The notes below the pieces were generated by a model, which worked only from the letters and a program-made list of their open reading frames with translations, did no database searches and was not told the DNA's origin. From positions 248,001 through 312,000 of the forward strand of contig JAHLLG010000001.1 of the NCBI GenBank assembly GCA_020444275.1: 64,000 nucleotides of DNA, in the 5' to 3' direction. This DNA comes from Bacteroidota bacterium. Its GTDB lineage: Bacteria; Bacteroidota; Bacteroidia; Bacteroidales; UBA12077. Shown piece after piece: positions 35,928 through 45,248 of the stretch (the first letter of the stretch is position 1; each line of letters starts with the position of its first letter). The position numbers and the translations under genes were made by a program.

Positions 35928-37148
35928 TTAAGACTTGGTATCTAAGGCATCTCGAAGTCCGTTACCAACCAGTGTAAAAGATAATACCATAAGCATTATG
36001 GCCAATCCGGGAAGAATTGCAAGGTAAGCTTTATCCATTATAATGTAGCCGTAATGTTCCTTAATCATTGTTCCCCACGATGGAACAGGTGGTTGTACAC
36101 CAATACCTAAAAAACTTAAACCGGCTTCGAGTAGGATTGCTGTTGCAAAATTTGCTGCAGAAATGATAATGACCGGACTCATAATATTGGGAAGAATGTG
36201 TTTGAAGATTATCCTGCTATTGCTGTAACCAAGAGCACGTGCAGCTTCAGTATACTCTTTTTCGCGAACACTTAAAACCTGTCCGCGAACAACACGAGCA
36301 ACCTCAACCCACATGGTTAAACCAACAGCGATAAAAATTTGCCAAAATCCTTTTCCGATTACCAGCGTTATGGCAATAACCATTAGTAATGTAGGAATTG
36401 ACCAAATTACATTGATCAACCACATGATTAAATCATCTACCTTTCCTCTAAAAAATCCTGCAACAGATCCTAATGTAATGCCAATAAGCAGTGATATGAA
36501 AACCGAAATGAAGCCAACTGACAAAGAAACTCTGGTGCCAATTAATAAGCGGCTTAAAAGATCTCTGCCAAATCGATCTGTTCCTAACCAATATCTAACT
36601 TTTACAATATGATTCTCATGAATCTGATCTTTTAATTCTGTACGTGAAATACTATTTTCACTACCCGATATATCCGTGTAATAGTAGTTGTTATTTTTAA
36701 ATGTAATTTCTGATCCGTATTGAATAGCAGCAATGACATCTATCGGGTTGATTGCTTTATAAAAAGGTTCTTCGCCTTCAACATCGTTAAACTGTTCAAT
36801 AATAAGCTTATCATTTTCGAAACGGTAACTGTTTATCGGAATAAAGTTAAACTCATTACGTTTGCCTAAAATCATAGTCTTCAGAATTCCCTGCCTCTCT
36901 GTTTTTTCGTTTTTACGCATCTTAAGCATGGTGCATCTAAATCCGGGCTTTTTAGTTGATATTTCAAGCGTTTGGGTATTGGCAAATGCTGATTTGTCAG
37001 GAGTGATTGAATAACCCAGTAATCCAATAATAATGGCGAATACAATAAATAAAAGTCCTGCCAAAGAAAGCTTGTTTTGCTTAAAACGTTGCCAAGCTAG
37101 TTTATTCAATGAGCCATCAATATCAAATTTCTGTTTTCTGAAAATCAT
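35928..37148 (-). CDS. Oligopeptide-type ABC transporter permease (OppC/DppC-like)
   Basis: About 406 residues from the ATG at 37148 (MIFRKQKFDIDG); the longer track start overlaps the neighbouring gene. The N-terminal part has the OppC-type helix with WQRFKQNKLSLAGLLFIVF. A periplasmic insert of about 120 residues follows. The permease domain has DRFGRDLLSRLLIGTRVSLSVGF and the EAA loop REKEYTEAARALGYSNSRIIFKHILPN. OppC-like proteins form the channel with an OppB partner, and that partner, the ATPase and the binding protein are absent here. It overlaps no gene on its own strand after start correction. Confidence 0.9.
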   Translation of the reverse strand: MIFRKQKFDIDGSLNKLAWQRFKQNKLSLAGLLFIVFAIIIGLLGYSITPDKSAFANTQTLEISTKKPGFRCTMLKMRKNEKTERQGILKTMILGKRNEFNFIPINSYRFENDKLIIEQFNDVEGEEPFYKAINPIDVIAAIQYGSEITFKNNNYYYTDISGSENSISRTELKDQIHENHIVKVRYWLGTDRFGRDLLSRLLIGTRVSLSVGFISVFISLLIGITLGSVAGFFRGKVDDLIMWLINVIWSIPTLLMVIAITLVIGKGFWQIFIAVGLTMWVEVARVVRGQVLSVREKEYTEAARALGYSNSRIIFKHILPNIMSPVIIISAANFATAILLEAGLSFLGIGVQPPVPSWGTMIKEHYGYIIMDKAYLAILPGLAIMLMVLSFTLVGNGLRDALDTKS

Positions 37149-37167
37149 AGTCTCAAAATTATCTTTT

Positions 37168-38280
37168 TTATTGTAAAGATCGGTTTTTCCACATAAAATT
37201 TCCCAACAGACCAAAAATAGCTGTTAGAATAATGTAAAAAGGATAAATAACCTGAAGTGGAATAAAAAGCCAGAGTAACTTTTGCTGATGAAAGAAGCGT
37301 GAAACCGGTAAAAGAATTGTCAAATCAATAATAGATTTAAATGCAAAGAATAGTATGGCATATAAAAATGCATCGCTGGCAAATAGATTGTACACGATTG
37401 ATGCTCCTAGAATCAGGTTGGTTAAAAAAACAATGAGTGCTGTAAAAATTAAATCAAAATCTTTGTATGACTTACTCTTTGATGTCCAACGAATACGTTG
37501 ATGTATAAACTGATGTAAATTATTTGCCGGATTTGTTTCAACTACTGCATCTTCCGATTTCAGAAAATGAATACTGTTTTTGTACTCTCGTTTGGCGTGT
37601 AATAATAGAAAAATATCATCTCCGGAAGCAAAGTGTTTTTGCTGATTTGATGTATTATAGAGCGATTTATCAAAAAATAAATTGGCACCATTATTCATTA
37701 TTGGTCGTTTAATTCCGATAGCTCCAGCACCAGAACCAACCAGACTCATAAATTCAAGAGCTTGTAGTTTATGGAAAATATTGTTGTGTTTGAATACCAC
37801 TGGTCCAGCAATTAATTTGCTTTTATGATTTGTATAAAACGCCACGAAACTATTCACCCAGTTAGCCGGCATCGTGCAGTCTGCATCTGTTGTTAAAATA
37901 TGATCGTAGGCAGCTTGTTTTATGGCAAGATCTAATGCTTCTTTTTTACCTTGCTTTTTATCTGTTAACTTAAAATGTTTGATATATTTAAAACTTTCAG
38001 TGAATTGTTCAATAACAGCTATCGTGGCATCCTCCGAGTGATCGTCGACTACTATAATTTCCATTTGTTCTTTCGAATAGTTTTGTTGGACAAGGCAGTT
38101 CAAAAGTTGAGCGATGTTATTTTCTTCATTCCTGCAGGCAACAACGATACTCACCGGAATTGGTTTTTGATTATTGTTTGCATGGAAAGGTTTTATATGA
38201 AGCCATCCGAAGGAAAATCTCAGGATGATACATGCATATAATCCAAAAACAAAAGCTGCTATATAAAGAAATATCGACAT
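37168..38280 (-). CDS. Family 2 glycosyltransferase, membrane-associated
   Basis: About 370 residues from the ATG at 38280. There is one N-terminal hydrophobic helix (about 3-25), a GT2 domain (about 45-270: SIVVACRNEENNIAQLLNCL, IIVVDDHSEDAT, HILTTDADCTMP with the metal-binding DAD, and QRIRWTSKS), then three or four C-terminal membrane segments. This is the layout of processive or membrane-bound GT2 enzymes that extend polysaccharide or lipid-linked sugars at the inner membrane. No polysaccharide cluster surrounds it, so substrate is unknown. Confidence 0.9.
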   Translation of the reverse strand: MSIFLYIAAFVFGLYACIILRFSFGWLHIKPFHANNNQKPIPVSIVVACRNEENNIAQLLNCLVQQNYSKEQMEIIVVDDHSEDATIAVIEQFTESFKYIKHFKLTDKKQGKKEALDLAIKQAAYDHILTTDADCTMPANWVNSFVAFYTNHKSKLIAGPVVFKHNNIFHKLQALEFMSLVGSGAGAIGIKRPIMNNGANLFFDKSLYNTSNQQKHFASGDDIFLLLHAKREYKNSIHFLKSEDAVVETNPANNLHQFIHQRIRWTSKSKSYKDFDLIFTALIVFLTNLILGASIVYNLFASDAFLYAILFFAFKSIIDLTILLPVSRFFHQQKLLWLFIPLQVIYPFYIILTAIFGLLGNFMWKNRSLQ

Positions 38281-38431
38281 GAGAATCAAAAATACTAAAT
38301 ATTATGTTTGTTTAATTCGGATAGTATGATTTAGACATTGAATTGTTCGTTTCATATTTAAATTGATCAAAGCGTTAAACTTAGTTGACTATAGATAGGT
38401 AATTTTATATCTTAGCTAAAATGATTCTTGA

Positions 38432-39964
38432 ATGAAAAATATGAGATTTTTTTACAGAATATTTTCGATATTGTGGTTTGTGCTTATTGTTATTCAGTGC
38501 AATTCACAATCGGATAGTGCAAATAACAAAGCATGTATTGATCGCAATCCGGTCGTGGCAGGTTCTTTTTACTCCAATGATTCAGCAACGTTATATAACG
38601 ATCTGAGTTTGTTATTTAAACGCGCCAAGCCTTCAATGCACGCAAAAAATGTTGCAGCTATTCTTGCGCCGCATGCAGGATATTTATATTCTGGCAAGGT
38701 GGCTGCTTCGGCTTACAATCAGCTTAACCCCGACAAGAAATACGATAATATTTTTATTATTGCATCAAGTCACAAGGCGCTGTTTCAGGGAGCTTCCATT
38801 TATAATCAGGGCGATTATATTACTCCTTTTGGTAAGGTGAAAGTTAATACCGTATTAGCTAATCAGCTAATTGATAATAACAGTGTTTTTAACTTTACTC
38901 CTGATGCTCATGCGGCTGAACATAGTCTGGAAGTTCAGTTGCCATTTTTACAATATATCTTAAAAAGGGATTTTAAAATAGTACCCATTGTTACAGGGAC
39001 ACAAAGTGTAGCAGAAATTGAACTGATATCAAAAGCGTTGACTCCATATTTTACCGAAAATAATCTATTTGTAATAAGTACTGACTTTTCGCACTATCCA
39101 AATTATAGCGATGCCAAAATTATTGATAAGAAAACAGGAGATGCAATCTTAGCAAACTCGGTAGATAAATTAATTACAGCTGTGAATGTAAATGCAGCAT
39201 CAAATATCGAAAATTTAGTAACCAGTTTATGCGGATGGCCGGCGGTTTTAACGTTATTAAATATTACTCAAAATGATCGATCAATTGAGGTGATACCTGT
39301 CGATTATCAGAATTCCGGCGATGTTACAGGAGATAAAAGCAGGGTGGTTGGATACCACGCAATGGCATTTGTCAAGACTAAACAAAGCACTATGATAGAA
39401 AATGATTTTACGTTGACCAATCAAGAAAAGAAAAAGTTGCTTGAGATAGCCCGAAAAACAATTCATGAATATCTCAATTCAGGTAAATATCCTGATATTG
39501 ATGAAACGAATATCACCCAAACCATGAAATCAGAATGTGGAGCTTTTGTGACTTTGCATAAGGAAGGTGAGCTGCGAGGTTGTATTGGCAGGTTTGTTGC
39601 CGATGATCCACTTTATCAAATTGTTCAAAAAATGGCTGTTGCTGCCGCAACTCAGGATCATCGTTTTCCTATGGTTACTGAAGACGAAATGGGTAATATT
39701 GACATTGAAATTTCTGTATTAACACCACTGAAACGTATTGAATCTATTGATGAGATAATGATGGGGAAACATGGGATATACATTAAGAAAGGGTTTGCCT
39801 CCGGAACATTTTTGCCACAAGTTGCTACCGAAACAGGCTGGACCAAAGAAGAATTCCTGGGCTATTGCGCACGAAATAAAGCCGGTATTGGATGGGAAGG
39901 ATGGAAGGATGCCGAAATATATACGTACGAAGCATTAGTATTCGAAGAAAACGAATTTAAATAG
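38432..39964 (+). CDS. AmmeMemoRadiSam system protein, MemoB-AMMECR1 fusion with lipoprotein signal
   Basis: A 510-residue protein that joins two of the three parts of the AmmeMemoRadiSam system. Residues 1-23 are a signal with lipobox-like IVIQC. Residues about 35-310 are the Memo domain (AGSFYSND, AAILAPHAGYLYSGKVAA, HAAEHSLEVQLPFLQ, VISTDFSHYPNYSDA), related to class III extradiol dioxygenases. Residues about 330-505 are the AMMECR1 domain (ECGAFVTLHKEGELRGCIGRF, AAATQDHRFPMV, EEFLGYCARNKAG). The biochemical role of the system is not known. The radical SAM member is about 3.2 kb downstream. The lipoprotein signal suggests export or membrane anchoring, which is odd beside a radical SAM partner. 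Confidence 0.9.
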   Translation: MKNMRFFYRIFSILWFVLIVIQCNSQSDSANNKACIDRNPVVAGSFYSNDSATLYNDLSLLFKRAKPSMHAKNVAAILAPHAGYLYSGKVAASAYNQLNPDKKYDNIFIIASSHKALFQGASIYNQGDYITPFGKVKVNTVLANQLIDNNSVFNFTPDAHAAEHSLEVQLPFLQYILKRDFKIVPIVTGTQSVAEIELISKALTPYFTENNLFVISTDFSHYPNYSDAKIIDKKTGDAILANSVDKLITAVNVNAASNIENLVTSLCGWPAVLTLLNITQNDRSIEVIPVDYQNSGDVTGDKSRVVGYHAMAFVKTKQSTMIENDFTLTNQEKKKLLEIARKTIHEYLNSGKYPDIDETNITQTMKSECGAFVTLHKEGELRGCIGRFVADDPLYQIVQKMAVAAATQDHRFPMVTEDEMGNIDIEISVLTPLKRIESIDEIMMGKHGIYIKKGFASGTFLPQVATETGWTKEEFLGYCARNKAGIGWEGWKDAEIYTYEALVFEENEFK

Positions 39965-39971
39965 ATTACTT

Positions 39972-40304
39972 ATGAGCACCTATGGATTTTTACCAATTAC
40001 TTTAATTAGTTTGATAGTATATTTTGTAAGCTATTTTCTTACTAAAACAAAATACCTGAAATTTGTAAAACACCGACGAATATGGAATCTCATTTTGCTG
40101 GTTACCTTTTTTATTGCCGGCACATTAGGAATTTTCATGACAGTTATCTATAGTTTCGAATTAAATATTAATATTCCGTATGTGTTGTTACAGATTCATG
40201 TTGGTGTTGGAACAGTCTGGTTCATTATTGCTTTTTTTCACTTTCTTTGGCATCTAACCTATTTTAAAAAGGCAATAAAAGTAATTTTCTCGAGCAGTAA
40301 GTAG
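39972..40304 (+). CDS. Small membrane protein with His residues in helices
   Basis: A 110-residue integral membrane protein with three or four hydrophobic segments: about 5-24, 38-60, 65-80 and 80-100. Histidines lie inside or at the ends of the last segments (LQIHVGVGTVWFIIAFFHFLWHLTYF), in a spacing that could bind heme as in small cytochrome-b-like or DUF4405-like proteins. No named family recognised. It starts 7 bp after the fusion gene, so it is co-transcribed with it, and 7 bp before the next gene. Confidence 0.7.
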   Translation: MSTYGFLPITLISLIVYFVSYFLTKTKYLKFVKHRRIWNLILLVTFFIAGTLGIFMTVIYSFELNINIPYVLLQIHVGVGTVWFIIAFFHFLWHLTYFKKAIKVIFSSSK

Positions 40305-40311
40305 CAGGTTA

Positions 40312-42441
40312 ATGCAAAATAGTAACCATATAAAATATGCTAAACCCGGTGTTATCATGCTGGGTTTTATTTCATTGGCTACCCAGATAATTGTATTACG
40401 CGAATTTCTTACATTATTCAATGGTAATGAGTTGGTTATTGGTATCATACTTGCCAACTGGATGTTGCTTACCGGATTTGGAGCTTATTTGGGAAAGTTT
40501 ATTGGTAAGAAAAAGTATAAGAATGTATGGAATATTATGATCCTGGGTTTGTTAGCTTTTATACCAATAGTAACGGTTTTAGTTTTACATTCTGCTTGGT
40601 ATAACGTGTTTACACCCGGAATGATGGCTGGAATTACTCATGTTTTTTATTACTCGTTTATTATTTTATCTCCATTTTGTATTCTTTCAGGTATCTTATT
40701 TACACAGTTTGCCAGGCTGGAATCTTTATTAACCAATAATAATAAAATTGGAGAAGTATATGCTTGGGAATCAATGGGCAGTTTAATAGGTGGTATTCTT
40801 GTTAACTTTGTTTTGATCTGGATAACAACAACTTTTCAGAGCCTCTTTTTACTTATGGTTGTAATGGTATTGGTTACCTGTTATTTAGGAATTAAAAGCG
40901 ATCAATTTATCTTATCTGGTTTGGTACTTATCATATCTTTTGTTTTTGGGTTTTTATTTTTGAAAACCGATTTTGATAAATATGTCAGAGCATTGGCTTT
41001 CCCATCGCAAGAAATCGTTTATACCAGCGATTCCCCTTACGGGATTTTTGCAATTACAAAACATGGTGATCAGTTAAATTACTACGAGAATAATATTTTG
41101 ATGGCCTCATCCGGAGATGTTGTGTCGAACGAGGAATCGGTTCATTTTGCAATGGTTCAGCATGAAAATCCTGAAAATATTTTAGTGCTTTCAGGGTTTA
41201 TTTCCGGAATTATGGAAGAAATCAATGAATATCCGGTTCAAACGGTTGATTATGTAGATTTAAATCCAGAGATAATTAAAACCGCTCGTAAGGCATTGGA
41301 TAATGAAGTATATCATACATTAAGCTTAATCGAAAATGATCCGGTTCGTTACCTCAAAAAAAATGATAAAAAATACGATGTTGTTTTAATTAATTTTCCA
41401 AAACCATCAACCATACAATTGAACAGGTATTATACACAAGAGTTTTTCGAACTGTTAAAGAAAAATCTAAGTGAGGATGCAGTAATTTCCTTATCAGTGC
41501 CCTCGAGTGCAAATTACCTTGGCGATCAGGCAAGGCGACTTTTATCGATCATTTATAAAACGCTAAAAACCGAGTTTAAAAATGTTTTAATTCTGCCTGC
41601 AAGCAGTGATTTTTTAATTGCATCCGATAGTAGCCTAAATTACCATATTGCCAAAAAAATCGAACAGTATAATATCCCTACCGAATATGTGAACACCTAT
41701 TTTTTCGATGACGAACTTATTCAATTACGAAGCGAGCAGTTGCATATTCAATTGGACGATAATGTTTTGGTAAACAGAGATTTTAGTCCGGTTTTTTATC
41801 AAAGTCAACTGCAATTATGGATGAGCCGGTTTAATATTAAATATTGGATACCTGCAATCATTATTCTTCTTTTTTCAGGGTTCTTTTTTGTTAAAGCTGG
41901 CAGAATATACAAAGGTGTATTTGCAGCAGGATTTGCCGGAACAAGTATTGAAATCATCTTATTGCTGGTGTTCCAGGTTGTGTTTGGTTATGTTTATGCT
42001 GTAGTTGGAATTTTTATCATGATTTTTATGGGCGGTTTGGCTTTCGGCTCATATTATGTACCAACGTATTTTAAGGAAATAAACAAAAAGAGTTTACGTA
42101 AAATTCTATGGGCTGTTTCGATCTATGCTTTTCTTCTTCCGGTAGTGTTTTTCTTATTTAAAAGTGTTGAATTGAACGATGTTATTTTATTGATCATTTT
42201 TGCAGTCTTGTTATTTATCATCTCACTTTTAACCGGTGCTGTTTTTTCGCTGGCCTGTAAAATTAATACCAACGATTACGGAACCATAGCTTCCAGTGCA
42301 TATGGGTTAGATTTATTAGGAGCTGCAACAGGTGCTTTACTTTTTACGATTTATTTTATTCCTGTACTGGGTTTTGGGTGGTCGGTAGTTGTAGCCGGAA
42401 TATTTAATCTGTTAATGGTTATCGTTAATCAAGGTAAATAA
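40312..42441 (+). CDS. Membrane protein with spermidine-synthase-like domain
   Basis: A 709-residue protein. N-terminal about 230 residues hold six or seven membrane helices. A soluble domain at about 235-490 resembles spermidine synthase (EIVYTSDSPYGIFAITKHGDQLNYYENN, VDYVDLNPEIIKTARKAL, KKYDVVLINFP, RYYTQEFFELLKKNLSEDAVISLSVP). A second set of about six helices follows at about 510-705. The glycine loop expected near residue 292 reads LSGFISG, which is diverged from GGGDG. The fused layout is known in many bacteria, but the substrate is not. It is third in the operon with the MemoB-AMMECR1 protein. Confidence 0.85.
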   Translation: MQNSNHIKYAKPGVIMLGFISLATQIIVLREFLTLFNGNELVIGIILANWMLLTGFGAYLGKFIGKKKYKNVWNIMILGLLAFIPIVTVLVLHSAWYNVFTPGMMAGITHVFYYSFIILSPFCILSGILFTQFARLESLLTNNNKIGEVYAWESMGSLIGGILVNFVLIWITTTFQSLFLLMVVMVLVTCYLGIKSDQFILSGLVLIISFVFGFLFLKTDFDKYVRALAFPSQEIVYTSDSPYGIFAITKHGDQLNYYENNILMASSGDVVSNEESVHFAMVQHENPENILVLSGFISGIMEEINEYPVQTVDYVDLNPEIIKTARKALDNEVYHTLSLIENDPVRYLKKNDKKYDVVLINFPKPSTIQLNRYYTQEFFELLKKNLSEDAVISLSVPSSANYLGDQARRLLSIIYKTLKTEFKNVLILPASSDFLIASDSSLNYHIAKKIEQYNIPTEYVNTYFFDDELIQLRSEQLHIQLDDNVLVNRDFSPVFYQSQLQLWMSRFNIKYWIPAIIILLFSGFFFVKAGRIYKGVFAAGFAGTSIEIILLLVFQVVFGYVYAVVGIFIMIFMGGLAFGSYYVPTYFKEINKKSLRKILWAVSIYAFLLPVVFFLFKSVELNDVILLIIFAVLLFIISLLTGAVFSLACKINTNDYGTIASSAYGLDLLGAATGALLFTIYFIPVLGFGWSVVVAGIFNLLMVIVNQGK

Positions 42442-42449
42442 ATCTAAAG

Positions 42450-43046
42450 TTAGTTTAGTTCTAAAATATCAGCATATTTTACGTTTAATAAACTGTCTAT
42501 TTGTTCAGAATTTCGTTTAAATCGTATAGTCGAATTATGAGCGTCTCTGAATAGAACATACATGCGTTTTTTATCATTGACTTTTCTGCTTTCAAGAGAG
42601 CTATACAATATATTTGTAATCCTTTTCTTGTATTCTCCCCAAAGTCCTATAGCTTTGCTATTATCGCTAAGCCCTGTTAAGAGCTCATAATCAATTTTGG
42701 TTACTAGTTTTGAGTTTTCTAAAATATTCCATCCCGTCTGAGTATATTCACTTGTTGTTACTCCATTGTTTTTTACAATTAAATCCATCAAGCTTAATGG
42801 CGTATTTCTATAGTAGTCAAAAGTATCAATATGATTTTGTAATTGAGTTAACTGAAAATCGATCCGTTCAAGATTAGTTTTATTATCGTTATATATACTA
42901 ACTATAGATTTTTTAATAAACTCATTTTCTTTTCGTTGTTCGTTCCAGTTACTTAAAATTAAAGCCACCAGAACACCCAAAAAGGCTGGGATAAAATCAA
43001 GAATGATCTTTTTATAATTAATCCGGATTTTTTTAAGCTTAATCAT
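42450..43046 (-). CDS. Hypothetical membrane-anchored protein, DUF6090-like
   Basis: A 198-residue protein with a basic N-terminus and one membrane helix (IILDFIPAFLGVLVALILSNWNEQRKE, about 14-36). A soluble helical domain follows. The helix followed by NWNEQRK is the pattern I associate with DUF6090-type proteins of Bacteroidota, whose function is unknown. It converges with the gene at 42441 (8 bp apart) and diverges from the radical SAM gene. Confidence 0.7.
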   Translation of the reverse strand: MIKLKKIRINYKKIILDFIPAFLGVLVALILSNWNEQRKENEFIKKSIVSIYNDNKTNLERIDFQLTQLQNHIDTFDYYRNTPLSLMDLIVKNNGVTTSEYTQTGWNILENSKLVTKIDYELLTGLSDNSKAIGLWGEYKKRITNILYSSLESRKVNDKKRMYVLFRDAHNSTIRFKRNSEQIDSLLNVKYADILELN

Positions 43047-43193
43047 GCCTGTACGAGTTTAATTTGGCGTACAAAAATAAAAATTTAGTTGAATTGACCA
43101 TGATCTTTGCAATTATTCATTTTAATAATTGCATTTCCCTGAATACCGTTTTAAATTTGAAAATATATGAAGCTTTACTTTCGTTAAAAGGAT

Positions 43194-44327
43194 ATGGGCA
43201 AAAAGATAAATAAACGGGATTTTTTAAAGTGTAGTGCTTTAGCTTCGGGCGCTTGTTTTTTAGGATTAAATAAGCTTCAGGCTGCTACTCATTTTATTAA
43301 TGGTAAGGAAGAGCTTTGGAAATGGAGCAAGCTGTCAAGATACTTTATAGAAACTCCTCGTGGATCAAAATGCCTGATATGTCCTAATGAATGCACATTA
43401 AAAGAGAATGAAGTTGGAGATTGTCGCTCAAGAGTTAATTATCAGGGGAAAATTTACTCTATCGGATATGGAAACCCTTGTTCGTTGCATGTAGACCCTA
43501 TCGAAAAGAAACCGCTGTATCATTTTTTACCCGAAAGCAAATCTTTTTCGCTGGCTGTGGCCGGATGTAACCTGGCATGTTTAAATTGTCAGAACTGGCA
43601 AATATCTCAGGTTAGTCCGAAAGATACCCGAAATTATGATCTGATGCCTAACGATGTATATAAACAAGCTGCACACTATAATTGTAAATCAATTGCATAT
43701 ACCTATTCTGAGCCAATTGCATTTTATGAATACTTTCTCGATTCGTCGAAAATAGCTCGTGCCAATGGAATAAAAAATGTCATGGTTTCTGCAGGATACA
43801 TTAACGAAAAACCGTTACGTGAAGTGGCTCAGTATGTAGATGCTGCAAACATCGATTTAAAAAGCTTCGATGATGAAATATATGCACGGCTGAATGCCGG
43901 AGGACTGGAACCGGTATTAAATACATTAAAGATTCTAAAAGATGAAGGTGTTTGGCTAGAAATTACAAACCTGATTGTTCCTGAGTGGACTGATGATCTG
44001 AACATGATACAAAAAATGTGTAAATGGTTATATCAAAATGGATTTGAAAATAATCCCTTACACTTTAGTCGGTTTACGCCACTATATAAACTAACGCACT
44101 TACCTTCAACTCCGGTAAGTGTGTTAAACGAAGCGCGCAATATTGCTTTGAACGAAGGGCTTAAATATGTTTACATAGGAAATGTGCCGGGGTCAAATGC
44201 TCAAAATACGTATTGTCCGAGTTGCAATGAAATTGTTATTGAACGAAAAGGCTATCGGATAACACAAAACAATATTGTAAATAATACGTGTAAAAAGTGT
44301 AATAGTGCAATTGCCGGCGTATGGTGA
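43194..44327 (+). CDS. AmmeMemoRadiSam system radical SAM enzyme with Tat-like signal
   Basis: A 377-residue radical SAM protein. The cluster motif is CNLACLNCQ (C-x3-C-x2-C, about 125-132), with flanking CLICPNECTLKENEVGDCRSR and the C-terminal zinc-like pair YCPSCNE / CKKCNS. This is the pattern of the AmmeMemoRadiSam radical SAM family. The N-terminus KINKRDFLKCSALASGACFLGLNKLQAA looks like a twin-arginine signal with Lys in place of the first Arg, plus a lipobox-like SGAC. Radical SAM enzymes need cytoplasmic reductant, so export would be surprising; the segment may stay uncleaved. The partner proteins are encoded just upstream. Confidence 0.9.
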   Translation: MGKKINKRDFLKCSALASGACFLGLNKLQAATHFINGKEELWKWSKLSRYFIETPRGSKCLICPNECTLKENEVGDCRSRVNYQGKIYSIGYGNPCSLHVDPIEKKPLYHFLPESKSFSLAVAGCNLACLNCQNWQISQVSPKDTRNYDLMPNDVYKQAAHYNCKSIAYTYSEPIAFYEYFLDSSKIARANGIKNVMVSAGYINEKPLREVAQYVDAANIDLKSFDDEIYARLNAGGLEPVLNTLKILKDEGVWLEITNLIVPEWTDDLNMIQKMCKWLYQNGFENNPLHFSRFTPLYKLTHLPSTPVSVLNEARNIALNEGLKYVYIGNVPGSNAQNTYCPSCNEIVIERKGYRITQNNIVNNTCKKCNSAIAGVW

Positions 44328-44371
44328 TTGTTTATAAAGAATTGTATTTTATTATTAAAAATATTTTTTCA

Positions 44372-44773
44372 ATGAGTTATTTTAAAATACTAGGAATTGT
44401 TTTTGGTTTGGCTGCTATGTTGAAACCTTTTTACATGCATCTTATCCCTTGGGATGAGAATAAATTTATTGCAAAAGCATATTCAAAAAAAAGACCTAAA
44501 TGGATTACTCCCATTGCTATTGTTGGATTGCTGCTTGTTGGCATTACATGGTATAAAGAATTAACAACGGATATTCCATACTCATTGGTTATTACAATTA
44601 TCTTTTCGCTAACCGCCATAAAAGCTATATTTTTTATTTTTGATTATGAAAAATTTCAAAAGTGGGTGGCGGGAATGCTAACAAAAGGTGGTGGTAAAAA
44701 AATTGTGTTGGTAGATATTCTTGCAGGAGTACTTGGATTAATTGTATTAATTGCATCAATTATTATTTACTAA
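44372..44773 (+). CDS. Small hypothetical membrane protein
   Basis: About 133 residues from the ATG at 44372 (MSYFKILGIVFGLAAML); the track start at 44321 overlaps the radical SAM stop and adds a leader of doubtful value. There are about four hydrophobic segments, the middle ones at about 48-62 and 70-95. No family recognised. It is last in the plus-strand run and converges with the VanZ-like gene, overlapping it by 11 bp. Confidence 0.6.
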   Translation: MSYFKILGIVFGLAAMLKPFYMHLIPWDENKFIAKAYSKKRPKWITPIAIVGLLLVGITWYKELTTDIPYSLVITIIFSLTAIKAIFFIFDYEKFQKWVAGMLTKGGGKKIVLVDILAGVLGLIVLIASIIIY

Positions 44774-45164
44774 TAGTTTTTTTACCGAAAAATAATTTAG
44801 GAGTGACAACGCCTGCTAATATTCCTGCAGCATTAGCGTAAAAATCAACAGGGTTAAAAGTTCGTCCCGGTATAAAGGTTTGAGCATACTCACTTAATCC
44901 TGACAATAGTAATGCAATTATTAAAAAGTAAACCAGGTATTTTTTCCTGATATGGAACAGACTGTCAGCTTTCCAGAATAGATATAAAACAGAAAGCCCC
45001 AAATAAACCAGAAAATGAAAGAAATAATCCAGTCGAAAACTTTGTTTATTAACTTCTATCTTTAAATTAGGGTTATATGGTGTAAGTGTGAAATAGAAGA
45101 TTAAAGCTACCCACAACCAGAAAAGTATAGCAAATAGCTTTTTATTTCTTAAGATAAATTCCAT
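44763..45164 (-). CDS. VanZ-like family protein
   Basis: A 133-residue membrane protein with four hydrophobic segments. The VanZ-like landmarks are present: YFTLTPYNP near the first loop, DYFFHFLVYLGLSVL, and SEYAQTFIPGRTFNPVDFYANAAGILAGV. The family takes its name from teicoplanin resistance VanZ, but most members have no known role. It overlaps the converging gene by 11 bp at its 3' end. Confidence 0.85.
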   Translation of the reverse strand: MEFILRNKKLFAILFWLWVALIFYFTLTPYNPNLKIEVNKQSFRLDYFFHFLVYLGLSVLYLFWKADSLFHIRKKYLVYFLIIALLLSGLSEYAQTFIPGRTFNPVDFYANAAGILAGVVTPKLFFGKKTISK

Positions 45165-45248
45165 ATAAATCTAGTTAACTCCTTAGTAAACGATACAATG
45201 ATAGTTTTATTTACTAAGATATTGAAATCAAATTCTAGAAATCACAGA

